This document shows positions 42,108-50,220 of a DNA stretch of 64,000 nucleotides, piece after piece; position 1 is the stretch's first letter; the number at the start of each line of letters is the position of its first letter. The notes below the pieces were generated by a model, which did not search any database, had not been told where the DNA came from, and was given only the letters and a program-made list of their open reading frames with translations. The DNA lies in IMG/VR virus record IMGVR_UViG_3300020147_000065, positions 124,001 to 188,000 of that record; one strand, 5' to 3'. A program made the position numbers and the translations under genes. This DNA is from a virus.

Positions 42108-42341
42108 ATGAATTGCACAATCTGTGGAAAACCTGTCGTATTGGTGCCATCGGCTGAACATAGAGCCGCTAAAGATTGCACAGGTAAAACCGCTGCTTAT
42201 TATCGTAGTTTGTTCACTACCCACGCGGATTGTGAACTCAAAAAGCGGCGCGAGGAATCATTGCCGCGTCCTCTCACAGATTTAGAACGTGTGCAGTATG
42301 CCGGTCGTGGTATCAATTTACCAAATAAAATAATCATATGA
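42108..42341 (+). CDS. Small zinc-finger protein, leaderless
   Basis: 77 residues, MNCTICGKPVVLVPSAEHRA. CTIC near the start and later C residues (KDC, DCEL) form a treble-clef-like pattern. TAAAAT ends 7 nt before the ATG. Overlaps the next gene by ATGA. Confidence 0.75.
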   Translation: MNCTICGKPVVLVPSAEHRAAKDCTGKTAAYYRSLFTTHADCELKKRREESLPRPLTDLERVQYAGRGINLPNKIII

Positions 42342-42700
42342 CAAGAGTTTGGCGAGTAGAGAACTATCAAGGCTCCAGCCCGTTTGTGGAGCCTTATTTC
42401 GCTAATAAGCCACCCACGGGGTTACAGGTTGACCGACGTGATGATTTTGCTCATGTTAAAGAGTCCCTACCGTGGCGACGTGTTCGCTTCGGTATGACGA
42501 CGCGTGAAAATCTCATCGAATGGTTTGGTTTCTCATTAGTGAAAGAGTTCTACAAAGAGGGTTATCGAATAGTTACCTATATTGTAGACGATAGATACGT
42601 GATGCACTCTAAGAGTCGTTATCAGTTAATGTTTGATTTAGACCACGCGAGATTAGATTATGAGGTAGAAGAAAATCAACTAATGTCAGTATGGCCTTAA
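42338..42700 (+). CDS. Hypothetical 120-residue protein
   Basis: MTRVWRVENYQGSSPFVEPY. Coupled to the zinc-finger gene by ATGA. Alpha/beta with RVRFGMTTRENLIEWFGFSL and a C-terminal DLDHARLDYEVEENQLMSVW. A CCACGGGG copy lies in the coding sequence. Not recognised. Confidence 0.75.
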   Translation: MTRVWRVENYQGSSPFVEPYFANKPPTGLQVDRRDDFAHVKESLPWRRVRFGMTTRENLIEWFGFSLVKEFYKEGYRIVTYIVDDRYVMHSKSRYQLMFDLDHARLDYEVEENQLMSVWP

Positions 42701-42748
42701 TGCCCCCCCCCCTTGACGTTCATCCCCGTGGATTGTAAAATAATTAAC

Positions 42749-43087
42749 ATGATTCAACCAGTAGCGGACGCATTACCCGGATTTATTAAAGCGGTCAACG
42801 AAAAAATGACTGACTATTGGGCGCGGCATTATCCTAACTTAACTGCACGTCAAGTCAAAGTCGGTGGTGGTGAGAAGTATATCAAAATCGTTGAAGTCGA
42901 GCATGGCGAAGTGCGTAGCATCTACTGTTTTATTGATGCTTCCAATGGTGATGTGCTTATGCCAGCAAGTTTCAAAAAACCCGCAAAACACGCGCGGGGT
43001 AACATCCTGACCGGCGACCCTGTAAATGACGGGTGTTGTGGGCCTCATGGTGTGCGATACATGGGAACTACCTTCTCTTGGGAGTAG
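42749..43087 (+). CDS. Hypothetical 112-residue protein, leaderless
   Basis: MIQPVADALPGFIKAVNEKM. Promoter TTGACG...TAAAAT with CCCCGTGG in the spacer; 7 nt to the ATG. Contains QVKVGGGEKYIKIVEVEHGE and PVNDGCCGPHGVRYMG. Not recognised. Confidence 0.77.
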   Translation: MIQPVADALPGFIKAVNEKMTDYWARHYPNLTARQVKVGGGEKYIKIVEVEHGEVRSIYCFIDASNGDVLMPASFKKPAKHARGNILTGDPVNDGCCGPHGVRYMGTTFSWE

Positions 43088-43139
43088 GTAGTTGCCCCCC
43101 CCCCTTGTCAACAGAAATTATATGGATTAAAATATAAGC

Positions 43140-43823
43140 ATGGACAAAAAGATTGATGACGTTTTAAAGTTCGACCCGATTGACACCGCAGAAAAAATGA
43201 TGGGCGGCGATAGAAGTGATGCTTCTATGTTTCTGGGCCTCGCTCTGGCAATGGAGAACAACGAACAAAAAGAGCGCGTTTTAAATGCGTCAGGCGATAC
43301 GCATTTCAGCACCACGCTTGACCAATATATTTCTATTGTTCAGGGCATCGGTTTCGAGCAGGTTTTGTGCATCCCATTTGTCGGTGAAAAGTGGGGAAAA
43401 GAAACTGCCCCACAAGAGAAATTTTTCGTTTTCTTCGATAAGTCGCGCAGCATTTTGCTTACTTTCGACACCTATAACAGCGGCAAAGTCAACGGTGGCA
43501 AGTTTCTCTATAACATCAAGCCGAACAACGAAAAAAGTTTCTATAATGTTATTTCTTCCGGTGGCTACACGAAAGACAGTGACGGCAATTATGTTTGGGT
43601 TGGTGACCATGACTGCCGCGAAGCCATCAAACACAAGATTGCACGTTTAGAAGAAAACGGGCAATTCTTAACCAAATGGTTAGAGCGCCCTTTTCTCTGG
43701 TTGCTTCATTATATGGACACCAAAGACAAGAATTATGATTATCGCGCTATCAACGCGGAACGAATTGCAATGCTGCCGGATTACGTGCAAGAAGCAATCA
43801 CACCGGCTCAGTCTTCGGACTGA
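43140..43823 (+). CDS. Hypothetical 227-residue protein, leaderless
   Basis: MDKKIDDVLKFDPIDTAEKM. TAAAAT ends 6 nt before the ATG. One of the larger accessory proteins. A beta-rich centre (VFFDKSRSILLTFDTYNSGK, DGNYVWVGDHDCREAIKHKI) is followed by helices. The stop sits in GGCTCAGTC/GACTGAGCC. Not recognised. Confidence 0.78.
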   Translation: MDKKIDDVLKFDPIDTAEKMMGGDRSDASMFLGLALAMENNEQKERVLNASGDTHFSTTLDQYISIVQGIGFEQVLCIPFVGEKWGKETAPQEKFFVFFDKSRSILLTFDTYNSGKVNGGKFLYNIKPNNEKSFYNVISSGGYTKDSDGNYVWVGDHDCREAIKHKIARLEENGQFLTKWLERPFLWLLHYMDTKDKNYDYRAINAERIAMLPDYVQEAITPAQSSD

Positions 43824-43873
43824 GCCTTGCCCCCCCCCTTGCTCTATGAAGTATTTATGGTAGAATATATTAC

Positions 43874-44263
43874 ATGACGACAGCCAAAGTTAATCTAATC
43901 GGACTCATAACCTTTTCCGTTCGTATATCGTGGCAAGGCGACACACCAATAGAAACTTCACGTTTTCTTGATGAAGTAGAGAGTGCTATTCGGCGCTTCA
44001 TCATCACAAAAAGGTTATATTTAACCGATGATTTAGCCTTGCGTGTCTCAAGCCGTCCGTTTGAAGGATGCACGGCTCTGCGTCGGATACATGATGTGGC
44101 TGATATTTATGATGCTTTTGGTTATGTAGCTTATGAAGTAAATATGGACAATATAAGCAAACCTATTCCACTATGCAAACCATCATTGCGTAAAATATTT
44201 GGTCGCTTACCAAATAACATCTATTTCGATATTTATAAGCGTTCGGCTGTCACCTCAGAGTGA
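43874..44263 (+). CDS. FG-LP-Y family protein (member 1), leaderless
   Basis: 129 residues, MTTAKVNLIGLITFSVRISW. TAGAAT ends 7 nt before the ATG. The C-terminus LRKIFGRLPNNIYFDIYK matches the ends of the products at 45979 (VFGTIPENIYVAV) and 46939 (LFGYLPRRLYLKF), and partly 48767. Confidence 0.75.
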   Translation: MTTAKVNLIGLITFSVRISWQGDTPIETSRFLDEVESAIRRFIITKRLYLTDDLALRVSSRPFEGCTALRRIHDVADIYDAFGYVAYEVNMDNISKPIPLCKPSLRKIFGRLPNNIYFDIYKRSAVTSE

Positions 44264-44312
44264 CAGCCTTGCCCCCCCCCTTGTGAACCTGCCCCGTGGT
44301 TGGTAAAATATA

Positions 44313-44597
44313 AAGCGTTCGGTAGATAGCTTAGGAAAAAGGGAGTGACGACCCGAATAAACTTTGCGCTACTCACAATCTGACGGACTGTAAGAATAAC
44401 TGCATACGTCGTGCAGGGTGTTCAAATGTCAGAGGGCCAGCAACGTGGCACAGTCCAACACAAAACAAGAGAGCCGGTGAGGAACCGGTGAGGTCGAAAT
44501 TGAAATAAGTCGGGCCTCTAAAACCTGACAAAGATTCGGTGTAATGAGCCGAACGCCTCTTACAAAAGTATCTGACTACAAAATCTCTTGAGTTGTG
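44313..44597 (+). ncRNA. Structured non-coding RNA 2
   Basis: Promoter TTGTGA (44281) - 17 bp - TAAAAT (44304) with CCCCGTGG in the spacer. No reading frame follows. GCGTTCGG (44315-44322) pairs with CCGAACGC (44549-44556) and closes the molecule. GGACTGT (44385-44391) pairs with ACAGTCC (44450-44456), while TGTCAG (44427-44432) pairs with CTGACA (44525-44530); these two helices cross, so a pseudoknot is predicted. Local hairpins CTGCA/TGCAG and CCGGT-GAGGA-ACCGG are also present. Confidence 0.78.
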
Positions 44598-44640
44598 CCC
44601 CCCCCTTGTCTGATTCATAAATCTACGATAGAATTAAAGT

Positions 44641-44868
44641 ATGATTAAAACAGAAGAAATGGGCGAGTTTGAAATAGGTCAAACCCATCGTGGGTTTTAT
44701 CTGTATGGAATACGGCAATCCACGGGGAAGAGTTTGTATTGGCAGGGTCGCAAACGTGGTTGGTGTAATGGAGCAATTCCTGACGGCTACTTTAAAAGTA
44801 AAGATCATATCTTTAACAGCGTCGGTGCAGTCCTTCAGCTTGTTGCTGACAAAACCTATCGAGTATAG
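44641..44868 (+). CDS. Hypothetical 75-residue protein, leaderless
   Basis: MIKTEEMGEFEIGQTHRGFY. TAGAAT ends 6 nt before the ATG. Beta-rich with LYGIRQSTGKSLYWQGRKRG. The stop sits in AAAACCTAT/ATAGGTTTT. Not recognised. Confidence 0.73.
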   Translation: MIKTEEMGEFEIGQTHRGFYLYGIRQSTGKSLYWQGRKRGWCNGAIPDGYFKSKDHIFNSVGAVLQLVADKTYRV

Positions 44869-44920
44869 GTTTTGCCCCCCCCCCTTGCACCCTTTAAAAC
44901 TTAGAGTTAGAATATATTAC

Positions 44921-45136
44921 ATGGAAACACAAGCGCCTGATTCGATTATCGTTTACCGTTCGCCAAGTGACAAGCTGATTGCCGAAACTCAATATGATAT
45001 TATGATGGCAGTCGGCAACTTTTTCTGGGACAACTGGCTCGTGATTTTGGGTGGCCTCGGATTCGGAATCTTCCTTTTCGCTGTGCTGATTCCGTGGTTT
45101 CAAGACAGCGTAATTAAAGGTCGGGTTCGCCGCTAA
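44921..45136 (+). CDS. Single-helix membrane protein, leaderless
   Basis: 71 residues, METQAPDSIIVYRSPSDKLI. One strong membrane helix (VILGGLGFGIFLFAVLIPWF) is followed by a basic tail (KGRVRR), so the N-terminus is probably outside. TAGAAT ends 7 nt before the ATG. Confidence 0.75.
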   Translation: METQAPDSIIVYRSPSDKLIAETQYDIMMAVGNFFWDNWLVILGGLGFGIFLFAVLIPWFQDSVIKGRVRR

Positions 45137-45207
45137 GCGGTGGGCCTTGCCCCCCCCCCTTGTGCAGCATAGTAAATTTGTTAAAATAAATAGTGAGGTT
45201 AATCATT

Positions 45208-45432
45208 ATGAAAATTGCTTCTGCTGCTCCGACAAACACTGGTGTAAATGTTCAGTTGTCCTCTCAGGTCGCCTACATTGGCCGCAATGCCAACATCGGG
45301 CGTCAGGCTAACATTGGCTGCAATGCCAACATCGGGCGTCAGGCTAACATTGGCCGCCCATTCAATGCTACCATGCAACAGGCCGCCGCGCATCGTCGCC
45401 GGATGATGCCCGTGCTGCGGCGCACGAAGTAA
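45208..45432 (+). CDS. Mini left-handed beta-helix (hexapeptide-repeat) protein
   Basis: 74 residues. The centre reads YIGRNA-NIGRQA-NIGCNA-NIGRQA-NIGRPF, five tandem hexapeptides of the form I-G-x-x-A-N, the signature of left-handed beta-helix proteins. A basic tail (RRRMMPVLRRTK) follows. At DNA level a 36-bp unit is repeated nearly exactly (45280-45315 and 45316-45351). GTGAGG precedes the ATG. Confidence 0.78.
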   Translation: MKIASAAPTNTGVNVQLSSQVAYIGRNANIGRQANIGCNANIGRQANIGRPFNATMQQAAAHRRRMMPVLRRTK

Positions 45433-45507
45433 GGAACGGGGAGCATAAAAGCTCCCCGTTCTGCCCCCCCCCTTGTCATAAATAACATATTTGATAAAAT
45501 ATATTAC

Positions 45508-45927
45508 ATGACAATCACAAGATTTCATCGCCCACCAAACGACAAGCCACTGCTCGCAATGTTAATTGTGGTATGCTTGATTCTCGGCATTGCCATCGCC
45601 CAAGCCTCAGAGCCACAAGTAACTCAACCTCAATTCAAACAAGAGTTTCGGTTCATGCCGTGGCAAGATCAGGGCGAACGAAATGTTCAGACGCAAATAC
45701 CTCTCGCTAAATTCTTATGGGGAGAAGGCCCGACAGATCAAAACCTCGAAGATTTTGAAGATATGTGCCGACGCTTTGAGGAACCGGGCGGGTTTCAAAG
45801 TGAAGCTGAAATGGAAGCTGCCCGACGTGTTCTCGGTGTGCCGGAAGAACTTATGGATTTATACGTTGATGAAGGGTATGGAAAAGGGCACATTCCGATC
45901 AAATTACCAGCGACTCTCGATGTTTGA
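45508..45927 (+). CDS. Membrane-anchored or secreted acidic protein, leaderless
   Basis: 139 residues, MTITRFHRPPNDKPLLAMLI. A single hydrophobic helix (LLAMLIVVCLILGIAIAQAS) with an AQAS end could be a signal anchor or cleavable signal peptide. The rest is soluble and acidic (EDFEDMCRRFEEPGG). TAAAAT ends 7 nt before the ATG. It may act at the outer face of the membrane. Confidence 0.75.
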   Translation: MTITRFHRPPNDKPLLAMLIVVCLILGIAIAQASEPQVTQPQFKQEFRFMPWQDQGERNVQTQIPLAKFLWGEGPTDQNLEDFEDMCRRFEEPGGFQSEAEMEAARRVLGVPEELMDLYVDEGYGKGHIPIKLPATLDV

Positions 45928-45978
45928 GAGTTTGCCCCCCCCTTGTTCAATAGTTTATTACGAGTTAAAATATATTAC

Positions 45979-46281
45979 ATGAAGAACGGTCATGTATATC
46001 CCGACGGTCATATTCTCATTGATGGACGGCAACACCAACTAATGCCACGCGCGGCATCTGTAGCAACCCGACTTGTGCGTGGTTTGGATAATCACACACT
46101 TGAAATTACCACCGAAGAACCATCCTCATTTGATGTGTCACTACATAAGGTTGGTGGCCAAAATTGGATTAACTATCGTAGCCCGGTTTACGGTGATATG
46201 ATGTTCTGTGACACAGGATTAATCAAGGTGTTCGGCACAATCCCTGAGAATATCTATGTGGCGGTAGTTCCTCAGCAATGA
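45979..46281 (+). CDS. FG-LP-Y family protein (member 2), leaderless
   Basis: 100 residues, MKNGHVYPDGHILIDGRQHQ. Ends LIKVFGTIPENIYVAVVPQQ. Shares with members 1 and 3 an N-terminal beta pair and the C-terminal motif. TAAAAT ends 7 nt before the ATG. Confidence 0.75.
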   Translation: MKNGHVYPDGHILIDGRQHQLMPRAASVATRLVRGLDNHTLEITTEEPSSFDVSLHKVGGQNWINYRSPVYGDMMFCDTGLIKVFGTIPENIYVAVVPQQ

Positions 46282-46332
46282 GGAATTGCCCCCCCCCTTG
46301 CAGCATCTATTATCTAATGTTATCCTTTAATC

Positions 46333-46887
46333 ATGGAAAAGAACGACATCCTCGATATTTACCACAAAGGCGCTGCTGTTGGTATTGCTACTCCGTTTTC
46401 TGAACTGCCATTAGGCCGATATTTTTATGATGGTGGACAGGAATATAAAAAGGTCAGCGATGACACCGCATTCGGTAATCATTCGCGTCGTTTCAATCCT
46501 TCTTATTTGGTTGTAATTACGTTGGTTACACCGCTATTTAACTTTCATGATGTGGATAAAGTTTATCTGGCGATGTGTGACCATTTCGGCGTGTTTTTCC
46601 ACAGACAGAACACCCGCGCAGACGTTGCCCGTGCCTTAATGAATTTGCCCGTGTTGGTGGTTACTGAGGTTGTAGCATGGGCAAAGATGAAATGGGCGCA
46701 AAAGATGTTCGAGGTCGAAACTCAGCGCGGCATCGGCAACCCCGAAAAGTTGGCCGAATTACAGCAGACGTGGAGTGCGCTTTATAATGCGATTGCAGCA
46801 AAGCATTATCCGGCGGGGCGTTTCTACTGGGTGGAGTGTCGCGGCGATATTCGCCGCATTGACCCTTCGCGTTACCGTTCGCGGTAA
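46333..46887 (+). CDS. Hypothetical 184-residue protein, leaderless
   Basis: MEKNDILDIYHKGAAVGIAT. The -10 is TATCCT, ending 6 nt before the ATG, a variant used by several units. Helical centre (VARALMNLPVLVVTEVVAWA) and a C-terminal part WVECRGDIRRIDPSRYRSR. The stop lies in GCGTTACCG/CGGTAACGC. Not recognised. Confidence 0.76.
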   Translation: MEKNDILDIYHKGAAVGIATPFSELPLGRYFYDGGQEYKKVSDDTAFGNHSRRFNPSYLVVITLVTPLFNFHDVDKVYLAMCDHFGVFFHRQNTRADVARALMNLPVLVVTEVVAWAKMKWAQKMFEVETQRGIGNPEKLAELQQTWSALYNAIAAKHYPAGRFYWVECRGDIRRIDPSRYRSR

Positions 46888-46938
46888 CGCTTGCCCCCCC
46901 CCTTGTCAAAATCTATAAATGAGCGTATAATAATTATC

Positions 46939-47262
46939 ATGTTATTCTCGAAGCCAATCATTCTAACCGGACACTATAATGTGGGAGCAAAGTTCATTCG
47001 TTTAAACGGTAGAGCTTATGATTTGTTTGCTACTGCTGATTATGCAATTACAAATTTACTCCCCGCATATAAAGATGAAGCGGAAATTGCTCTTGTTCTA
47101 TCGAATAGACATATACAGGGCGGTTTAACCTTCAAACGAACCGTTGATGAGAACGGTGATATTTATTATGTCGGTTATGGTTATGAGGGGAGAGTTTGTA
47201 GACCCGCATTAAAAGAGTTATTCGGCTATCTTCCACGCCGGTTATACCTAAAGTTCATTTAG
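46939..47262 (+). CDS. FG-LP-Y family protein (member 3), leaderless
   Basis: 107 residues, MLFSKPIILTGHYNVGAKFI. Ends LKELFGYLPRRLYLKFI, the family motif. TATAAT ends 7 nt before the ATG. Confidence 0.75.
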   Translation: MLFSKPIILTGHYNVGAKFIRLNGRAYDLFATADYAITNLLPAYKDEAEIALVLSNRHIQGGLTFKRTVDENGDIYYVGYGYEGRVCRPALKELFGYLPRRLYLKFI

Positions 47263-47310
47263 GTATTGCCCCCCCCTTGTTCCCCCGTGGTTTGCTTGAT
47301 ATAATTTAAT

Positions 47311-47550
47311 TGTCAGTGAGAGAGCGCATATAGTTTGATAAAGCGTAACGTGGCTCATGGTAGGACATAGGCCCCCTGCCAGTAAGGGTTCTTCGGAATC
47401 GTATAATGAGTTCCCCCGCCTAAATGGTGTCTATTCATTTCACTGGATAGGCCCAACATGAAAGCGCAGTGGTGAGTGAAAGCATCCTTCTCTCACTGAC
47501 AAGGTTTGGGCGTATGACCCAGTAATGAGGCGCACAGAGGCGTCTGCCCG
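47311..47550 (+). ncRNA. Structured non-coding RNA 3
   Basis: Promoter TTGTTC (47277) - 17 bp - TATAAT (47300), CCCCGTGG in the spacer; no frame follows. Its start is nearly identical to RNA 1 (TATAATTTAATTGT). TCAGTGAGAG (47313-47322) pairs perfectly with CTCTCACTGA (47490-47499). GGTTC-TTCG-GAATC (47387-47400) is a hairpin with the very stable UUCG loop. The 3' closing strand can alternatively pair with a local GTGAG at 47472. Confidence 0.8.
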
Positions 47551-47598
47551 TTGCCCCCCCCCCTTGCATTAACTAAAGAAAAGTAGGATAATAATAGT

Positions 47599-47919
47599 AT
47601 GGATAAAGTTAATGATGAACAACAACCCGCTGTTTCTATGGATTTGCAACTCGTTGCCTTCTCAAAAGACAATCAGGACGGCTCTGGCAGCGTTCACGTT
47701 TTCAACGACACCGACGAACTTCGCAAACATTTTGATGAAGTTTACGACGCCGACATTGACGAAGAGTGCGCGAAAGAAGCAGAAGAAAAGTTCAACGTTG
47801 CCATCGCAGGTTCTCAACCCTACGAAGTTGGCACGGTTGAAACGAAAACCATCAAAGTGGTAGTCGAAAACGGCAAAGTGCGACTCGCTGAGTCCCTACA
47901 CTTTAGCACCGGACAATAG
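47599..47919 (+). CDS. Hypothetical acidic 106-residue protein, leaderless
   Basis: MDKVNDEQQPAVSMDLQLVA. GATAAT ends 6 nt before the ATG. Very acidic (NDTDELRKHFDEVYDADIDE) and then beta strands GTVETKTIKVVVENGKVRL. Not recognised. Confidence 0.74.
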   Translation: MDKVNDEQQPAVSMDLQLVAFSKDNQDGSGSVHVFNDTDELRKHFDEVYDADIDEECAKEAEEKFNVAIAGSQPYEVGTVETKTIKVVVENGKVRLAESLHFSTGQ

Positions 47920-47990
47920 TCCGGGGCTTGCCCCCCCCCTACCTTGACACCGGCTCCCTCATATGGTAGAATTTATATTAGGAGTCTCAT

Positions 47991-48113
47991 ATGTCTTTAT
48001 TTATCGTGTTATTTGGGATAGCACTACTTTTTACGATGCCGGTTTTTGTGAATCTTAAACCACTTTATTACTTCTTATGGATGGTTGAAGCGATATTGAT
48101 ATTCACAAACTAA
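47991..48113 (+). CDS. Tiny two-helix membrane protein (copy 4)
   Basis: 40 residues, MSLFIVLFGIALLFTMPVFV then NLKPLYYFLWMVEAILIFTN. Same architecture as the partners at 31311, 32638 and 35600, but here it stands alone. AGGAGTC precedes the ATG. The promoter is TTGACA-17-TAGAAT. Confidence 0.7.
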   Translation: MSLFIVLFGIALLFTMPVFVNLKPLYYFLWMVEAILIFTN

Positions 48114-48183
48114 CTCGTAAGAGTTAGTGCCCCCCCCCTTGCGGCAAATATCGCAAACATATAAAATTTAATGTGGAAGTGCT

Positions 48184-48708
48184 ATGAGAAACATTGTTTT
48201 CAGAAACAGCCTCATAAGCGAGCATCGTGCAGGACAGTTGCTTCGCAGTTGGAAAAATCAGTTACGCGGCAAGTTAAGCCCTAAAAGACGTAAAGAAGTT
48301 AACGGTTTGCTTAACGATATGCGTAAAGCATTAAAGACCGTTGGCCCCTATGAGCGCGATGGTGTGTTTACTGTCGAAGAAGTTATGGCTTTAGTGGGAA
48401 CAGGCCACGGACACGTTAATCGTCGCCCTATTTCGTATGACACTAAACGTCTAAAAGTGTTCAAGCGAACGGGCACAGTATGTGTCGCGTGTGGTTTACC
48501 TGCCTCACACTTTGCTTTAGAGCGTTGCTGGGAACAAGATGGTGATTTGTGGCACTTCAATTTGTATGGTTTGAGAGACGGTAAAGAAATTCTCTTTACT
48601 CGTGACCACATTAAACCACTTGCCAGGGGTGGAACCGATTGTCTCGATAATCAGGAAACAATGTGCTGCACTTGCAATTTCAAAAAGGGCGACAAGTGGG
48701 AAGAGTGA
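48184..48708 (+). CDS. HNH endonuclease
   Basis: 174 residues, MRNIVFRNSLISEHRAGQLL. Zinc knuckles CVACG and CCTC frame the HNH core ILFTRDHIKPLARGGTDCLDNQETMCCTCN (about 133-163). The N-terminal part is a basic helix bundle. Free-standing HNH genes like this often act as homing endonucleases; it is not inside a recognisable intron. GTGGAAG precedes the ATG. Confidence 0.88.
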   Translation: MRNIVFRNSLISEHRAGQLLRSWKNQLRGKLSPKRRKEVNGLLNDMRKALKTVGPYERDGVFTVEEVMALVGTGHGHVNRRPISYDTKRLKVFKRTGTVCVACGLPASHFALERCWEQDGDLWHFNLYGLRDGKEILFTRDHIKPLARGGTDCLDNQETMCCTCNFKKGDKWEE

Positions 48709-48766
48709 TCTTCCCCGTCTGCCCCCCCCCTTTGCACACATAGACAATTTTAAGTATCCTTTAAGT

Positions 48767-49102
48767 ATGGAAAGAACATTTAACGTAGAACTTCAGGGAA
48801 CACTGTGGTATGTTGGTCATAATATGCTGATTCTCGAATCAGCACCGGCTCTGGATGAAATTCTGGGCGTAGAAGGAAAACGTAAACGCGTAACTGTCAG
48901 CGATAAGCATTTCAAGGGTGCGACAAACACCCTGACAACCGTGCCAAAAGCAAAGCGCAATGACACCGTGCCGGAATTCCTCGCCTATTCGTTTCGCAAG
49001 GGCACCGACAAATTCGTTTACATCTGTCCTAATGGCTTGATGTGTTACTTCCATGTGAACGAAAAGCCACCGCGCAGACTCTACATTAAAGTAGAAGATT
49101 AA
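48767..49102 (+). CDS. FG-LP-Y-related protein (divergent member), leaderless
   Basis: 111 residues, MERTFNVELQGTLWYVGHNM. The -10 TATCCT ends 6 nt before the ATG. The C-terminus GLMCYFHVNEKPPRRLYIKVED shares the PxxLY end with the FG-LP-Y group. The stop lies in AACCC/GGGTT. Confidence 0.72.
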   Translation: MERTFNVELQGTLWYVGHNMLILESAPALDEILGVEGKRKRVTVSDKHFKGATNTLTTVPKAKRNDTVPEFLAYSFRKGTDKFVYICPNGLMCYFHVNEKPPRRLYIKVED

Positions 49103-49166
49103 CCCGAAAGGGTTAATCTTGCCCCCCCCCTTGTCAACATTTAACTTTCGCAGTAAAATCTTAACC

Positions 49167-49598
49167 ATGAACAACATGAACGACGCTCTTTGCACGGCTG
49201 CCCGAATCAATCGCACGTATGGTTTGCAAATGGTTATCTGTCCCGCCATCGGTGGACGTTTCGACGTGACACAAGGCGTCAATCCTGAAACCGGAAACCC
49301 GCTGCGTATGCTGGAAAGCGCAACACCGGCACAACTCGTTACGTGGCTTGACGGCTACGAAATGGCCCTGATTGGTGCCGAACTTCGCGCGGAAGATGCT
49401 AAGTCTTACGACTTTCCCGGCGACAAAGGAGGGTTCGACTTTTCTTTCGATGAAATTTTCGGCTCACTAATGGAGCCGCAACCCGTCGCACAAATCGAAA
49501 GTATTAGTATTGATTCCCGCATGGTTGCAGGGCCACAGGGTATCGAACGATTCACGATTATTGAGCGTGTTATTAACACGCTCTACACGATTCTCTAA
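49167..49598 (+). CDS. Hypothetical 143-residue protein, leaderless
   Basis: MNNMNDALCTAARINRTYGL. TAAAAT ends 7 nt before the ATG. Helix LVTWLDGYEMALIGAELRAE, an acidic Phe-rich loop GGFDFSFDEIFGSL, then beta strands. Not recognised. Confidence 0.75.
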   Translation: MNNMNDALCTAARINRTYGLQMVICPAIGGRFDVTQGVNPETGNPLRMLESATPAQLVTWLDGYEMALIGAELRAEDAKSYDFPGDKGGFDFSFDEIFGSLMEPQPVAQIESISIDSRMVAGPQGIERFTIIERVINTLYTIL

Positions 49599-49669
49599 GC
49601 GGCGGGGAGTTTCAAACTCCCCGCCTTGCCCCCCCTTGCGAGAATTAAGGAAATCGCTATACTATAACC

Positions 49670-49939
49670 ATGTCTAATCAAGAATGGCCGAAGTTTTGGC
49701 TTGAAACGAATCAGCGTTGGGGATGGGTAAGGTCGCGTGAAGAGTGGGAGGAAATGGTAAACGACACCATTCAGCCCAATTTGTGGGGATTTCGCACACG
49801 CGAAGAAATTCTCGAATACTTCCTGACCTCACGACAGCACCGGGACGGAATCGCAAACTTCGGCCAATACACCTATGCCGAGCACACCGGGGAAAAGACC
49901 TTGCGAGAGTTCTTAGCGGAGCACGGTATCGAGCCGTGA
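49670..49939 (+). CDS. Hypothetical 89-residue protein, leaderless
   Basis: MSNQEWPKFWLETNQRWGWV. TATACT ends 6 nt before the ATG. Trp-rich N-terminus, acidic helices. Not recognised. Confidence 0.74.
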   Translation: MSNQEWPKFWLETNQRWGWVRSREEWEEMVNDTIQPNLWGFRTREEILEYFLTSRQHRDGIANFGQYTYAEHTGEKTLREFLAEHGIEP

Positions 49940-50011
49940 TCTGCCCCCCCCCTTGCGTCTCCTAATAGAACTTGTTAGAATGTAATTCGTTAGTTCAATC
50001 GGGAGGGCGTT

Positions 50012-50167
50012 ATGGATTCTGCGCTTGATTATGCGATTTACTTTGCTAACCGCTATCACATGATTATGATTATCGTGTTGATTGCTGCCAACGATTATCG
50101 GGCAATACCTGAAGAGTGTAACGACTTAGGTTATCCCGTCATAGATAAGATTCTACCAAAGGATTAA
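50012..50167 (+). CDS. Small membrane-associated protein
   Basis: 51 residues, MDSALDYAIYFANRYHMIMI. One hydrophobic helix (HMIMIIVLIAANDY). GGGAGGG precedes the ATG. First gene of a two-gene unit. Confidence 0.68.
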   Translation: MDSALDYAIYFANRYHMIMIIVLIAANDYRAIPEECNDLGYPVIDKILPKD

Positions 50168-50191
50168 CAATGGCTAAAACCTTTGATTTCT

Positions 50192-50220
50192 TGTAGTTAC
50201 CTTAAAGGAGGTTAACTACA
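50192..50220 (+). promoter_or_regulatory. Hairpin holding the ribosome site of the 50221 gene
   Basis: GTAGTTACC pairs with GGTTAACTAC (one bulged T), and the loop plus stem hold AAGGAGG. An 8-codon frame (MAKTFDFL) at 50170-50196 ends inside its left arm, so ribosomes on it could open or block the hairpin. Confidence 0.5.
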
